Assembly (NCBI GenBank): GCA_947492185.1 | Contig: CANLMR010000001.1 | Location: forward strand, 1,054,001 to 1,118,000 | Direction of reading: 5' to 3' | DNA from: an uncultured Tenacibaculum sp. | GTDB taxonomy: Bacteria; Bacteroidota; Bacteroidia; Flavobacteriales; Flavobacteriaceae | Length of the DNA stretch: 64,000 nt | Part shown: piece by piece, positions 10,499 to 19,518 of the stretch | Position numbering within the stretch: the first letter of the stretch is position 1 | How the letters are laid out: each line of letters opens with the position of its first letter | The notes under the pieces: generated by a model | Told to the model about the DNA's origin: nothing | What the model saw: the letters and a program-made list of their open reading frames with translations, nothing else | The model's database searches: none | Program-made: the position numbers and the translations under genes

Positions 10499-11485
10499 AT
10501 GAAAGATATTTTAAACGATTTGTATCAGCACAAACGATTAACAAAAAGTGAAGCAAAACAGATTTTAATTGATATTGCTAAAGAACAATATAATGATGCC
10601 CATTTAGCTTCTTTCTTAACTGTATTTATGATGCGTCCAATAACTGCGGAAGAATTAGCAGGATTTAGAGAAGCATTATTAGAATTGGCAATTAAAGTTG
10701 ATTTATCTGAGTTCAATACAATTGATATTGTTGGAACAGGTGGAGATGGAAAAGACACGTTTAATATTTCTACTTTAACTTCATTTGTAGTCGCAGGAAC
10801 TGGACAAAAAGTTGCTAAACATGGAAATTATTCTGTTTCATCAAAGTCGGGTTCTTCTGATATGTTGGAGAGTTTTGGGTATGAATTTACAAATGATGAA
10901 TCGGTACTAAAAACACAGTTAGAAAAAGCAAATATTTGTTTTTTACATGCTCCGAAATTTCATCCAGCAATGAAGGCAGTCGGTCCAATTCGTAAGGCTT
11001 TAAAATTAAAGACATTTTTCAACATGTTGGGGCCTTTGGTAAATCCAAGTTTCGCTCAAAATCAATTGTTGGGTACATTTAATTTAGAAGTAGCTAGATT
11101 ATACAATTATATCCTACAAGAAGAAGGAACAAATTACGGAATTGTTCATGCTTTAGATGGTTATGATGAAATATCATTAACAGGAGGATTTAAATTATTT
11201 ACAAAGCAAGGTGAACAATTAATAACTCCAGAAGATTTAGGAATACAACGTGTTGAACAGTCAGATATTTACGGAGGAAATTCTGTAGAAGAAGCAGCAA
11301 AAATTTTCAAAACAATTTTAAACGGCGAAGGTACAGAAGCACAAAATAGTGTAGTGCTAACAAATGCAGCCTTTGCATTAACAATAATAGACTCAAAGAA
11401 AGGCTTTTCAGCTGCTTTTGAAGAAGCAAAATCTTCATTATTCGGAGGGAAAGCAAAAGAGTGTTTACAAAAATTAGTGAGTTAA
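10499..11485 (+). CDS. trpD: Anthranilate phosphoribosyltransferase
   Basis: Transfers phosphoribose from PRPP to anthranilate, step 2 of the Trp pathway. The 328-residue protein has the PRPP-binding glycine loop GTGGDGKDTFNIST (near residue 80), KHGNYSVSSKSGSSD (near 107) and the conserved GPLVNPS (near 180). Length is typical. It lies third in the operon after repeat copy 1. The frame is intact to a stop at 11485. Confidence 0.95.
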   Translation: MKDILNDLYQHKRLTKSEAKQILIDIAKEQYNDAHLASFLTVFMMRPITAEELAGFREALLELAIKVDLSEFNTIDIVGTGGDGKDTFNISTLTSFVVAGTGQKVAKHGNYSVSSKSGSSDMLESFGYEFTNDESVLKTQLEKANICFLHAPKFHPAMKAVGPIRKALKLKTFFNMLGPLVNPSFAQNQLLGTFNLEVARLYNYILQEEGTNYGIVHALDGYDEISLTGGFKLFTKQGEQLITPEDLGIQRVEQSDIYGGNSVEEAAKIFKTILNGEGTEAQNSVVLTNAAFALTIIDSKKGFSAAFEEAKSSLFGGKAKECLQKLVS

Positions 11486-11495
11486 ATAAACTATT

Positions 11496-11561
11496 GTCAT
11501 TACGAGGAAGAATGACGAAGTAATCTCTGTAAAAAGATTTCTTCACTTTATTCGCAATGAC
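11496..11561. repeat. Palindromic interspersed repeat, copy 2 (trpD-trpC gap)
   Basis: About 66 bp bounded by GTCATTACGAGG and TTCGCAATGAC, with inner arms ending GAAGTAATCTC and AGATTTCTTC. It ends 15 bp before the trpC start codon. Confidence 0.75.
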
Positions 11562-11576
11562 GTAATTATAGATAAA

Positions 11577-12365
11577 ATGACAATTTTAGAGAAAATAACA
11601 AATTTCAAAAAGCAGGAAATAGCTAAAATAAAGTCGGAAGTTCCTGTTAAAAAATTAGTAGAAAGTCCAAAGTTTAAAAGAACTCCAATTTCTTTAAAAG
11701 CTTCTTTAACGGAAGTTGGTTCTACAGGAATTATTGCAGAATTTAAAAGACAATCTCCTTCTAAAGGAATTATTAATGACCAGGTTTCTGTTTCTGAAGT
11801 TACGAATGGATATTTAGATGCCAATGTTGCAGCGCAATCTATCTTAACAGATACTTCTTTTTTCGGAGGGACTATGGCAGATTTAATGGAAGCTAGAACT
11901 ATTAACAATATCAAACCAATTTTACGTAAAGATTTTGTTGTAGATGGTTTTCAAATTGTTGAAGCAAAAGCAATCGGAGCAGATGTGGTTTTACTAATTG
12001 CGGCTTGTTTAACTGCCGAAGAAATTAAGAACTATGGACAATTAGCTAACGATCTTGGGTTAGAAGTTTTATACGAAGTTCATAATCAACAAGATTTGGA
12101 TAAAATTTCTGATTTAGACAATAAGATTATAGGAATCAATAATCGTGATTTAAAAACCTTTAAAGTTGATTTAGAACATTCTATCAATTTAGCAAATCAG
12201 ATACCAAGTTCGGCAGTAAAAGTTTCTGAAAGCGGAATTAGCAATCCAAGAATTGTAACTGGATTAAAAGAGTATGGTTTTCAAGGATTTTTAATAGGAG
12301 AAAACTTTATGAAAGAAGAAAATCCTGGTAAAGCTTGTTTAGATTTTATAAATCAAATTCGTTAA
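11577..12365 (+). CDS. trpC: Indole-3-glycerol phosphate synthase
   Basis: Closes the indole ring from the carboxyphenylaminodeoxyribulose phosphate produced by TrpF. The 262-residue TIM-barrel protein shows EFKRQSPSKG (catalytic Lys region, near 55), ILRKDF (near 117), GINNRDLKTF (near 187) and VSESGI near 218. Single-domain protein, not fused to TrpF as in enterobacteria; trpF follows separately. Confidence 0.95.
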   Translation: MTILEKITNFKKQEIAKIKSEVPVKKLVESPKFKRTPISLKASLTEVGSTGIIAEFKRQSPSKGIINDQVSVSEVTNGYLDANVAAQSILTDTSFFGGTMADLMEARTINNIKPILRKDFVVDGFQIVEAKAIGADVVLLIAACLTAEEIKNYGQLANDLGLEVLYEVHNQQDLDKISDLDNKIIGINNRDLKTFKVDLEHSINLANQIPSSAVKVSESGISNPRIVTGLKEYGFQGFLIGENFMKEENPGKACLDFINQIR

Positions 12366-12366
12366 A

Positions 12367-12439
12367 CGTCATCGCGAGGAGGAAGGGCGAAGCGATCTTA
12401 AAATAGATTACTTCTTCCGAAGTTTTGGAATCGTAATGA
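12367..12439. repeat. Palindromic interspersed repeat, copy 3 (trpC-trpF gap)
   Basis: Begins CGTCATCGCGAGGAGG directly after the trpC stop codon and ends TCGTAATGA. The final ATG of the repeat creates an in-frame but probably unused start upstream of trpF. Confidence 0.7.
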
Positions 12440-12453
12440 AAAAAACTAAACAA

Positions 12454-13074
12454 ATGAAATTAAAAATTTGTGGTATGAAATACGTAGATAATATTCGGCA
12501 AGCTGCTGAATTAAAACCTGATTATTTAGGTTTTATTTTCTACGAAAGATCTAAAAGAAACTTTGAAGGTATTATACCTGAAATTCCAAAAGGAATTAAA
12601 AAAACAGGTGTATTTGTAAATGAATATATAGAGATTTTAGTTTCACTTGCTGAAGAATATAAATTGGAAGCATTACAATTGCATGGAGACGAATCTGTAG
12701 CCTATATTCAAGAAATAAAAAAGCATTTACCAAAAGTTGAAATCATTAAAGTTTTTGGAATTAAAGACACTTTTGATTTTTCAATTCTTGAGGAATACGA
12801 ATCAGCAGTAGATTATTTTTTATTCGATACAAAAGGAAAAGAAAGAGGAGGAAATGGAGTAGTGTTTGATTGGACAGTGTTGAAAAATTATCCTTCAACA
12901 AAACCATTTTTTCTAAGTGGTGGAATTGGTTTAGAAGAAGTAACTGCTGTAAAAGAAATAAGCAAAAACAATTTGCCAATTTACGCCATTGATGTAAACA
13001 GCAAATTTGAAACAGAACCCGGTTTAAAATCTATAAAAAAACTTAAAAAATTTAAAGAACAAATCAAAAAGTAA
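12454..13074 (+). CDS. trpF: Phosphoribosylanthranilate isomerase
   Basis: Amadori isomerisation of phosphoribosylanthranilate, step 3 of the pathway. I chose ATG 12454 (206 residues, MKLKICGMKYVDN). The KICGMK segment holds the catalytic cysteine and normally sits at the extreme N terminus. The in-frame ATG at 12436 is the tail of a repeat element and adds only six Lys/Thr/Gln-rich residues. QLHGDES (near 75), FDTKGKERGGNG (near 130) and FLSGGIG (near 155) are further TrpF motifs. Intact frame. Confidence 0.92.
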   Translation: MKLKICGMKYVDNIRQAAELKPDYLGFIFYERSKRNFEGIIPEIPKGIKKTGVFVNEYIEILVSLAEEYKLEALQLHGDESVAYIQEIKKHLPKVEIIKVFGIKDTFDFSILEEYESAVDYFLFDTKGKERGGNGVVFDWTVLKNYPSTKPFFLSGGIGLEEVTAVKEISKNNLPIYAIDVNSKFETEPGLKSIKKLKKFKEQIKK

Positions 13075-13080
13075 CAATTA

Positions 13081-13158
13081 CATCATTCCGAAAGAGGAAC
13101 GATTGAAGGAATCTAATAACTAGCAAATAAAAGATTACTTCGTTTCACTCGTAATGAC
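13081..13158. repeat. Palindromic interspersed repeat, copy 4 (trpF-trpB gap)
   Basis: About 78 bp from CATCATTCCG to TCGTAATGAC, with inner arms TTGAAGGAATCT and AGATTACTTCG. More degenerate than copies 1, 2 and 5. The remaining 70 bp before trpB contain short AT-rich direct repeats (AAAGGTAAATAGCTAAAAGC / TAATGGCCTAAAGCTAAAAG). Confidence 0.65.
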
Positions 13159-13231
13159 AGAAAACTAATAAAAATAATTGCCAAAGGTAAATAGCTAAAA
13201 GCTAATGGCCTAAAGCTAAAAGTAATATAAC

Positions 13232-14410
13232 ATGAAATATAATCCAGACAAAAACGGTTATTACGGAGAGTTTGGGGGAGCGTTTATTCCAGAATTACTA
13301 TATCCAAACGTAAAAGAACTAGAAGATAACTATATTAAAATTATAGAATCTGAATCTTTCCAAAAGGAATATAAAGCTTTATTAAAAGACTATGTAGGAC
13401 GCCCAAGTCCATTGTATTATGCAAATCGCTTATCAGAAAAATATGGAGCTCATATTTACTTAAAGCGTGAAGATTTAAATCATACAGGAGCACATAAGGT
13501 AAACAATACAATTGGTCAAATCTTAATTGCAAAGCGTTTAGGAAAGACTCAAATTATTGCTGAAACTGGTGCTGGTCAACATGGTGTAGCAACGGCTACA
13601 GTTTGTGCTTTAATGGATGTTGAATGTATCGTATTCATGGGAGAAAAAGATATCGAACGTCAAGCTCCGAATGTTGCTCGTATGAAAATGTTAGGTGCAA
13701 AAATTGTTCCAGCTACGAGTGGTAGTAAAACGTTAAAAGATGCAACAAATGAAGCAATTCGTTATTGGATTCAAAACCCAGAAACCTTTTATCTAATAGG
13801 TTCTGTTGTTGGTCCACATCCACATCCAGATATGGTGGCTCGTTTACAAGCGATTATTTCAGAAGAAATAAAATGGCAACTAAAAGAGAAAACAGGAAAG
13901 GAAAATCCTGATACAATTATTGCTTGTGTTGGTGGAGGAAGTAATGCAGCTGGAGCTTTTTATCATTATTTAGAAGATGAAGAAGTAGAGTTAATTGCTG
14001 TTGAGGCAGCTGGTTTAGGAGTTGATTCCGGAGAAAGTGCCGCAACATCTCAATTAGGAGAAGTAGGTGTAATTCATGGGAGTAAAACTATTTTAATGCA
14101 AGACGAATACGGACAAATTGTTGAGCCATATTCGATTTCTGCTGGATTAGATTATCCTGGAGTTGGACCTTTACATGCATTTTTATTCGATTCTAAAAGA
14201 GCAAAGTTCATGAATGCAACAGATAAAGAAGCATTACAATCTGCTTTTGAATTAACTAGATTAGAAGGAATTATTCCTGCTTTAGAATCTGCTCATGCAT
14301 TTGCTGTATTGCCAAAGCTACACTTAAAACCCGATCAAGTTGTAGTGATTAATTTATCGGGAAGAGGAGACAAAGATTTACAAACTTATATCAAGCATTT
14401 AGAAGAATAG
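13232..14410 (+). CDS. trpB: Tryptophan synthase beta chain
   Basis: PLP enzyme condensing indole with serine to give tryptophan; forms the alpha2beta2 complex with TrpA. The 392-residue protein has the PLP lysine in [13 protein letters not shown] (near residue 85), [15 protein letters not shown] (near 110), phosphate-binding GGGSNAAG (near 231) and the closing NLSGRGDKD. It is the standard TrpB1 type, without the extension of TrpB2. Intact. Confidence 0.96.
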   Translation: MKYNPDKNGYYGEFGGAFIPELLYPNVKELEDNYIKIIESESFQKEYKALLKDYVGRPSPLYYANRLSEKYGAHIYLKREDLNHTGAHKVNNTIGQILIAKRLGKTQIIAETGAGQHGVATATVCALMDVECIVFMGEKDIERQAPNVARMKMLGAKIVPATSGSKTLKDATNEAIRYWIQNPETFYLIGSVVGPHPHPDMVARLQAIISEEIKWQLKEKTGKENPDTIIACVGGGSNAAGAFYHYLEDEEVELIAVEAAGLGVDSGESAATSQLGEVGVIHGSKTILMQDEYGQIVEPYSISAGLDYPGVGPLHAFLFDSKRAKFMNATDKEALQSAFELTRLEGIIPALESAHAFAVLPKLHLKPDQVVVINLSGRGDKDLQTYIKHLEE

Positions 14411-14434
14411 GTTGGTAAATTAATATAATAATAT

Positions 14435-14497
14435 CGTCATTCCGAATGAAATGAAGGAATCTGTAGATTGCCACGTCATTTTATTCCTCGCAATGAC
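14435..14497. repeat. Palindromic interspersed repeat, copy 5 (trpB-trpA gap)
   Basis: 63 bp from CGTCATTCCG to CGCAATGAC. Its left arm (GTCATTCCGAATGA, then AATGAAGGAATCT) differs by one base from the reverse complement of the arm at 37085-37111 in repeat copy 7. Confidence 0.75.
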
Positions 14498-14515
14498 AAA
14501 GAAGAAAGAAAAACA

Positions 14516-15286
14516 ATGAACTCAATTCAACAAATATTTCAAAAGAAAGATAAAAACCTTTTATCTATATTTTTTACAGCTGGATTTCCAGATTTAAATG
14601 GAACTGAAAAAATTATTACGGAATTAGGAAGTAACGGAGTTGATTTTATCGAAGTTGGTTTACCTTATTCAGACCCTTTAGCGGATGGACCAACAATTCA
14701 ACATAGTAGCTCTGTTGCATTAAAAAATGGAATGAACTTAGATGTTGTTTTCGAACAACTTCAATCTTTAAAAGATAAAAATACAACGCCATTAGTTTTA
14801 ATGGGATATGTAAATCAAATTATCAAATACGGAGAAGATACTTTTTGTCAAAAAGTTGTTGATTGTGGAATTGACACGGTGATTATTCCTGATTTACCAA
14901 TGGTAGAGTATGAAACGCATTACAAAGCTTTATTCTCGAAATATGGAATTACGAATGTGTTCTTAATCACACCAAAAACTCCAGATGAGAGAATTCGCAA
15001 GATAGATGAATTAACAGAAGGATTTATTTACATGGTAGCTTCTTCATCAATTACAGGAGCAAAGGGAGAAATTTCTCAACAGCAAATTGATTATTTCGAA
15101 AGAATTAAATCAATGAACTTAAAAAGTAAGTTAATTATTGGATTCGGTATTTCTGATAATACAACGTTTACAAAAGCTTGTGAGTATGGAAATGGAGCAA
15201 TTATCGGATCTGCTTTTATTAAGAGTTTAGATAAAGATGGAGTGGATGGAATTGCAGATTTTGTAAAATGTATAAAAGGAGAATAA
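14516..15286 (+). CDS. trpA: Tryptophan synthase alpha chain
   Basis: Cleaves indole-3-glycerol phosphate to indole, channelled to TrpB. I place the start at ATG 14516 (256 residues, MNSIQQIFQKK). An in-frame ATG at 14468 lies inside repeat copy 5 and would only add translated repeat. Catalytic Glu is in FIEVGLPYSDP (near 45) and catalytic Asp in DPLADGPTIQ (near 56). YMVASSSITGAKGE (near 173) and IIGSAFIKS (near 228) are the phosphate-binding motifs. Last gene of the operon, followed by a terminator. Confidence 0.94.
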   Translation: MNSIQQIFQKKDKNLLSIFFTAGFPDLNGTEKIITELGSNGVDFIEVGLPYSDPLADGPTIQHSSSVALKNGMNLDVVFEQLQSLKDKNTTPLVLMGYVNQIIKYGEDTFCQKVVDCGIDTVIIPDLPMVEYETHYKALFSKYGITNVFLITPKTPDERIRKIDELTEGFIYMVASSSITGAKGEISQQQIDYFERIKSMNLKSKLIIGFGISDNTTFTKACEYGNGAIIGSAFIKSLDKDGVDGIADFVKCIKGE

Positions 15287-15305
15287 CTCTAAGTAATTTA
15301 TAAAC

Positions 15306-15341
15306 AAAAGCCTCATTAAATTAAATTTAGTGAGGCTTTTG
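15306..15341. terminator. Bidirectional terminator between trpA and the DsbA-family gene
   Basis: AAAAGCCTCA...TGAGGCTTTT with an AT-rich inner stem (TTAAATT / AATTTAG). A T run follows on both strands. It lies between the convergent trpA and dsbA-like genes, 19 bp and 10 bp from their stops. Confidence 0.82.
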
Positions 15342-15351
15342 TATGATTTGC

Positions 15352-16014
15352 TTATTCTGATTTAATTTCTGCTGAATTGGTAAATTCTTTTAAAATAGAT
15401 TTAAAAACTCCAATCGGTTGCGCCCCAGTAACAGCTTCTTTTCGATTAAAAACAATAGTTGGTACAGATCTTACGCCAAGATTTTGCCAATCTAGCTTAT
15501 TGCTTTGAACTTCATAACGAGCTTCATCATCTTTTAATTTCGCTAAAGCTTCGTCTGCATTTAAACCAACAGCTAATAAAGCTTCTCTTAAAACTTCCTC
15601 TTTAGAAACATCTTTTCGTTCACTAAAATAAGCTGTAGTTAATCGCATTTTTAATTCAGTTTGCTTACCAAATTTTTTAGCATACTCTAGTAAAACATGA
15701 GCATCAAAAGTGTTTACAATTCGCATACCTTCATAGAAATCAAATTTAAAATCAACATTAGCCCCAGCCTCAACTAATCTATGTCTAGAAGCTTCATGTT
15801 GTTCTTTTGTAGAACCATATTTCTGAGTTATATGTTCTGTTAAATCTTGACCTGCTTCTGACATATGCGGATTTAACTCAAATGGTTGCCATTCTATTTC
15901 TACCTGGTCTGCTATATTTAATTCATCAATTGCTTTTTGTAAGTGCTTATACCCAACGGTACACCACGGACAAACAACATCAGAAACGATATCTATTTTT
16001 AATGTATTTTTCAT
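15352..16014 (-). CDS. DsbA family (FrnE-like) thiol oxidoreductase
   Basis: A 220-residue thioredoxin-fold protein with the active site CPWC (VVCPWCTVGYKH, near residue 15) and no signal peptide, hence cytoplasmic. The long helical insertion, the EWQPFELNPHM segment and the late cis-Pro motif GVRSVPTIVFN (near 185) are typical of the FrnE/2-hydroxychromene-2-carboxylate isomerase-like branch of DsbA proteins. The physiological substrate is unknown; FrnE homologues have been linked to oxidative-stress protection. Convergent with trpA. Confidence 0.86.
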   Translation of the reverse strand: MKNTLKIDIVSDVVCPWCTVGYKHLQKAIDELNIADQVEIEWQPFELNPHMSEAGQDLTEHITQKYGSTKEQHEASRHRLVEAGANVDFKFDFYEGMRIVNTFDAHVLLEYAKKFGKQTELKMRLTTAYFSERKDVSKEEVLREALLAVGLNADEALAKLKDDEARYEVQSNKLDWQNLGVRSVPTIVFNRKEAVTGAQPIGVFKSILKEFTNSAEIKSE

Positions 16015-16243
16015 CTATGTTTTAAATGATATTAATTCTTTCTATTGGTAGTTTTAATTCATTCAATCTTACAACAATTTAATTTTTTACTAAACTATTT
16101 AAGAATGAAACATAAATGATACCATCTGAGTTTAAAAGGAAATTTAACTAGATTTTATAATAATTTCATGTTAGTTTTTAGCAGATTCAAGGACAAAGGA
16201 AAAAACTATAAGTACTTTTACTTGAATTTAATCTGATAACGAT

Positions 16244-16792
16244 TTGAAAAAACACCTTACATTATCCAATTTAATTTTTGGAATCGCTATTTTTCTTTTA
16301 CTATATAAACCAAGTAGAATATGGTTTATTCGTCAGTTCTCTTTTAGTCCAACGATAGAGAAAGTGGAAAAAAGTGCTCGTGTGTTTGATTATAATTGGG
16401 AACTGAAAGGATTAAATACAGATAATATTAATTTCTCTGAGTTTAAAGGAAAAGTAATTTTTCTTAATTTCTGGGCAACTTGGTGTCCTCCTTGTGTAGC
16501 CGAATTACCTTCAATTCAAGAATTTTATAATAAGTATGAGGATAAAGTAGCTTTTGTTTTTGTGACAAATGAAAATGAAGAAGAAATTTTAAGATTCTTC
16601 AAAAAAACAGGTTATGAATTCCCCGTTTATCAGACGAATGGAAATTATTTAAATGAATTACCTCCCGTCAATTCTATTCCTAGAACTTTTATACTAGATA
16701 AATCTGGTAATATTCGAGTAGATAAATCTGGCGCAGCAAATTGGAATAGCAATAATTTCCTATCTTTTATTGATGAAGTGCTGACGGAGTAG
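16244..16792 (+). CDS. TlpA-like membrane-anchored thioredoxin
   Basis: A 182-residue protein with one N-terminal membrane anchor (about residues 8-22) and a periplasmic thioredoxin fold containing WATWCPPC (near residue 80). The cis-Pro segment is SIPRTFILDKSGNI (near 145). Fits the TlpA/ResA reductase group that reduces extracytoplasmic disulfides, for example in cytochrome c maturation. The best start is TTG at 16244, which gives a Lys-Lys-His start before the hydrophobic segment; no ATG is in frame before the anchor. Divergent from the DsbA-like gene across a 229-bp gap. Confidence 0.83.
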   Translation: MKKHLTLSNLIFGIAIFLLLYKPSRIWFIRQFSFSPTIEKVEKSARVFDYNWELKGLNTDNINFSEFKGKVIFLNFWATWCPPCVAELPSIQEFYNKYEDKVAFVFVTNENEEEILRFFKKTGYEFPVYQTNGNYLNELPPVNSIPRTFILDKSGNIRVDKSGAANWNSNNFLSFIDEVLTE

Positions 16793-17186
16793 AAATTTTA
16801 TTATGAAATATAAACTCTAGCTATACCTCAATTTTCACTTATGTTTTTTTATTTTCTTTAAAGTATAGATATATTTTTATGAAAGTATTTTTGTATTAAA
16901 AAAAAGTTTACATTTGATTTACCTATGGTAAAATAAAATGTTAAGTTTTACTTATTTCGTAAATAACTATTTAGGGAAGATAAAAGGTTATTTAGTGTTT
17001 GAGAAACACAACGAAAAAATTAAGGTTTCTTCCAATCTTATTATTTTAAACACACTTCAAAATCTTCGTTTGCGCGGTGTGTATTTGCAACTTTTAGTTT
17101 AGTTATTCAATTTCAATTTGGGTTATTACAAGTTATGCTATAAGATAGCTGTTGGACTTGCTGTTTATAATTTTGATTGAAATAGA
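16793..17186. other. 394-bp gene-free stretch before the arginine decarboxylase gene
   Basis: Very AT-rich. It contains a TATTTTTG box (16886-16893), a small hairpin TTTACC-tat-GGTAAA (16918-16932) and the decarboxylase promoter at its right end. A 54-codon open frame (16938-17102) has no features of a real protein. No convincing RNA gene was recognised. Confidence 0.4.
17168..17175 (+). promoter_or_regulatory. -7 promoter box of the polyamine gene cluster
   Basis: TAATTTTG matches TAnnTTTG. It lies 11 bp before the start codon of the arginine decarboxylase gene. No TTTG is found at the ideal -33 distance. Confidence 0.55.
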
Positions 17187-18587
17187 ATGAATACTAAATA
17201 TAAAGATTTAATAGAACAAACTTTTGAATTTCCTCAAGAAGAATTTAATACTAATCGAGGAGACTTATATTTTCATGGAATTGATTTAAAAGAATTAGTA
17301 AATCAGTACGGAACCCCTTTGAAGTTTACTTACTTGCCTAAAATTTCTGAGAATATTATTAAAGCTAAAAAATGGTTTAATAAGGCCATGAAAAAGCATA
17401 ATTACAGAGGAGATTACAATTATTCTTATTGTACTAAGAGCTCACATTTTAAATATGTATTGGATGAAGCTTTAAAAAATGATATACATATAGAAACATC
17501 ATCTGCCTTTGATATCGATATAGTAAGGTCTCTTAAAAGAGAAGGGAAACTGACAGATAAATCCTATGTTTTGTGTAACGGTTTTAAGCGTGATCAATAC
17601 ATAACAAATATCGCAGAATTAATTGAAGGTGGACATAAAAATTGTATACCAATTATAGATAATTATGAGGAGTTAAACTTACTATTAGATGAAACAAGAA
17701 GTAAATTAAATATAGGCATACGTATAGCTTCAGAAGAGGAGCCGAAATTTGAATTTTATACAAGTCGTTTGGGTGTTGGATATAAAAACATTGTTTCTTT
17801 TTATGAGAAAGAAATAGCAGATAATCCACAAGTTGATTTAAAAATGCTACACTTTTTCATTAATACAGGAATAAGAGATAATGCATATTACTGGAACGAG
17901 CTTACTAAATGCTTAAAAGTATACGTAAATCTTAAAAAGGTTTGCTCTACATTAAATAGTTTAAATATAGGAGGAGGATTTCCTATTAAAAACTCACTCG
18001 CATTTGATTATGATTATCAATATATGATTGATGAAATTATTAATCAAATCAAAACAGCATGTGATGAAGCTAATGTTGATACTCCAGATATTTTTACTGA
18101 ATTTGGATCTTTTACTGTTGGTGAAAGTGGAGGTGCAATTTTTGAGGTGCTTTATCAAAAAAAACAAAATGATAGGGAGAAATGGAATATGATTAATTCC
18201 TCTTTTATCACAACATTACCAGATAGTTGGGCAATTAATAAGCGATTTATTATGCTTCCTATTAATAAATGGAATCGTACATATGAGCGAGTGCTTTTAG
18301 GTGGTTTAACCTGTGATAGTGATGATTATTACAATTCTGAACAACATGTAAATGCTATTTATTTACCGGTATACGAAAAAGATTCGCCACTATATATAGG
18401 TTTTTTTAATACAGGAGCTTATCAAGAATCTATAGGAGGATTTGGAGGGTTGCAACATTGTTTAATCCCTCATCCAAAACATATATTAATTCAAAAAAAT
18501 CAAAACGGAGAAATAACCTCACAATTATTTAAAGAACAACAAAAAAGTGAAGAATTACTTTCAATTTTAGGATATGAAAACGAATAG
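17187..18587 (+). CDS. speA: Biosynthetic arginine decarboxylase (PLP, fold type III)
   Basis: Expected to convert arginine to agmatine. The 466-residue protein resembles PLP-dependent alanine-racemase-fold decarboxylases of Bacteroidota. The PLP lysine lies in YNYSYCTKSSHFKYV (near residue 78), and the glycine-rich phosphate segment is LNIGGGFPIKN (near 260). EFGSFTVGESGGAIFEV (near 310) holds a conserved Glu. It is much shorter than the roughly 630-residue E. coli SpeA, as is usual in this phylum. The overlap with agmatinase, whose substrate is agmatine, is strong context for arginine rather than diaminopimelate or ornithine as substrate. First gene of the cluster. Confidence 0.85.
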   Translation: MNTKYKDLIEQTFEFPQEEFNTNRGDLYFHGIDLKELVNQYGTPLKFTYLPKISENIIKAKKWFNKAMKKHNYRGDYNYSYCTKSSHFKYVLDEALKNDIHIETSSAFDIDIVRSLKREGKLTDKSYVLCNGFKRDQYITNIAELIEGGHKNCIPIIDNYEELNLLLDETRSKLNIGIRIASEEEPKFEFYTSRLGVGYKNIVSFYEKEIADNPQVDLKMLHFFINTGIRDNAYYWNELTKCLKVYVNLKKVCSTLNSLNIGGGFPIKNSLAFDYDYQYMIDEIINQIKTACDEANVDTPDIFTEFGSFTVGESGGAIFEVLYQKKQNDREKWNMINSSFITTLPDSWAINKRFIMLPINKWNRTYERVLLGGLTCDSDDYYNSEQHVNAIYLPVYEKDSPLYIGFFNTGAYQESIGGFGGLQHCLIPHPKHILIQKNQNGEITSQLFKEQQKSEELLSILGYENE

Positions 18588-19518
18588 AACTTATGCAGGA
18601 ATTCCTGAGAAATTCGGAAAATTAGAAACGTCGAAAATAGTATTAATTCCTGTTCCATATGATGGTACTAGTACTTGGCAAAAAGGAGCGGATAAAGGTC
18701 CAGAAGCATTTTTAAATGCTTCAGAAAACATGGAGTTATACGATATTGAAACAGATAGTGAAGTGTATCTAGAAGGTATATATTTAACACCTCCAATTAC
18801 TGAAACTTCTTCTCCAGAGGAAATGGTTGATGTGGTTCATGAAACTGCTAAAAAATATATTAATAAGAACAAATTTGTAACTTTATTTGGAGGTGAACAT
18901 TCAATTTCTATTGGAACAATAAGAGCATTTAATGAGTGTTTCGACAATTTAACTGTTTTACATATCGATGCTCATGCCGATTTACGTAAAGAATACGGAG
19001 GAAGCACTTGTAATCATGCTTGTGCTGTATATGAAGCAAATCAGAACACCAATTTAGTACAAGTAGGGATTCGTAGTATGGATATCTCTGAAACAAGGGT
19101 AATGAATAGAGATAAAGTGTTTTTTGCTCATGAAATGGCTGCTAATGAATATTGGATTGATGAGGTGTTAGATTTACTTACAGGGAATGTATTTATCACA
19201 TTCGATTTAGATGCCATTGATCCGTCAATAATGCCAAGTACGGGAACACCTGAGCCTGGAGGTTTATTTTGGTATGAAACATTAGAGTTTTTGCGTAAAG
19301 TATTTGAACAAAAGAATGTAGTTGGATTTGATATTGTTGAATTATGTCCGAATGAGCAAGATAAATCTTCCGACTTTTTAGCTGCTAAATTATATTATAA
19401 AATGTTAAGCTATAAGTTTCTTCAAGAAAAGGAAGACGACGACTATGATCATGAAGAAGATAATTCTGATTCCCCTTTTAATAAACTTTCAAAATTTAAA
19501 GATGACGATGAATACTAA
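18574..19518 (+). CDS. speB: Agmatinase (ureohydrolase)
   Basis: Hydrolyses agmatine to putrescine and urea with two Mn ions. The 314-residue arginase-fold protein shows the metal motifs GGEHSIS (near residue 110), HIDAHADLR (near 130) and FDLDAIDPSIMPSTGTPEPGG (near 210). It overlaps the decarboxylase gene by 14 bp, indicating translational coupling. The C terminus is unusually acidic (KEDDDYDHEEDNSDSP). The next gene starts inside its last codons. Confidence 0.93.
   Translation: MKTNRTYAGIPEKFGKLETSKIVLIPVPYDGTSTWQKGADKGPEAFLNASENMELYDIETDSEVYLEGIYLTPPITETSSPEEMVDVVHETAKKYINKNKFVTLFGGEHSISIGTIRAFNECFDNLTVLHIDAHADLRKEYGGSTCNHACAVYEANQNTNLVQVGIRSMDISETRVMNRDKVFFAHEMAANEYWIDEVLDLLTGNVFITFDLDAIDPSIMPSTGTPEPGGLFWYETLEFLRKVFEQKNVVGFDIVELCPNEQDKSSDFLAAKLYYKMLSYKFLQEKEDDDYDHEEDNSDSPFNKLSKFKDDDEY

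Noticed and set aside
10420..14497. Insertion sequences in the trp operon
   Set aside because: The elements are 63-78 bp palindromes without transposase genes or target duplications; they are REP-like or MITE-like repeats at most.
16938..17102. 54-codon open frame before the arginine decarboxylase gene
   Set aside because: No promoter box at its start, no recognisable motif, and composition typical of chance frames in AT-rich DNA.
19445..19507. Extended start of the DHS-like protein inside the agmatinase gene
   Set aside because: The extra 21 residues arise from the acidic tail of agmatinase read in another frame; family members begin near the ATG at 19508.
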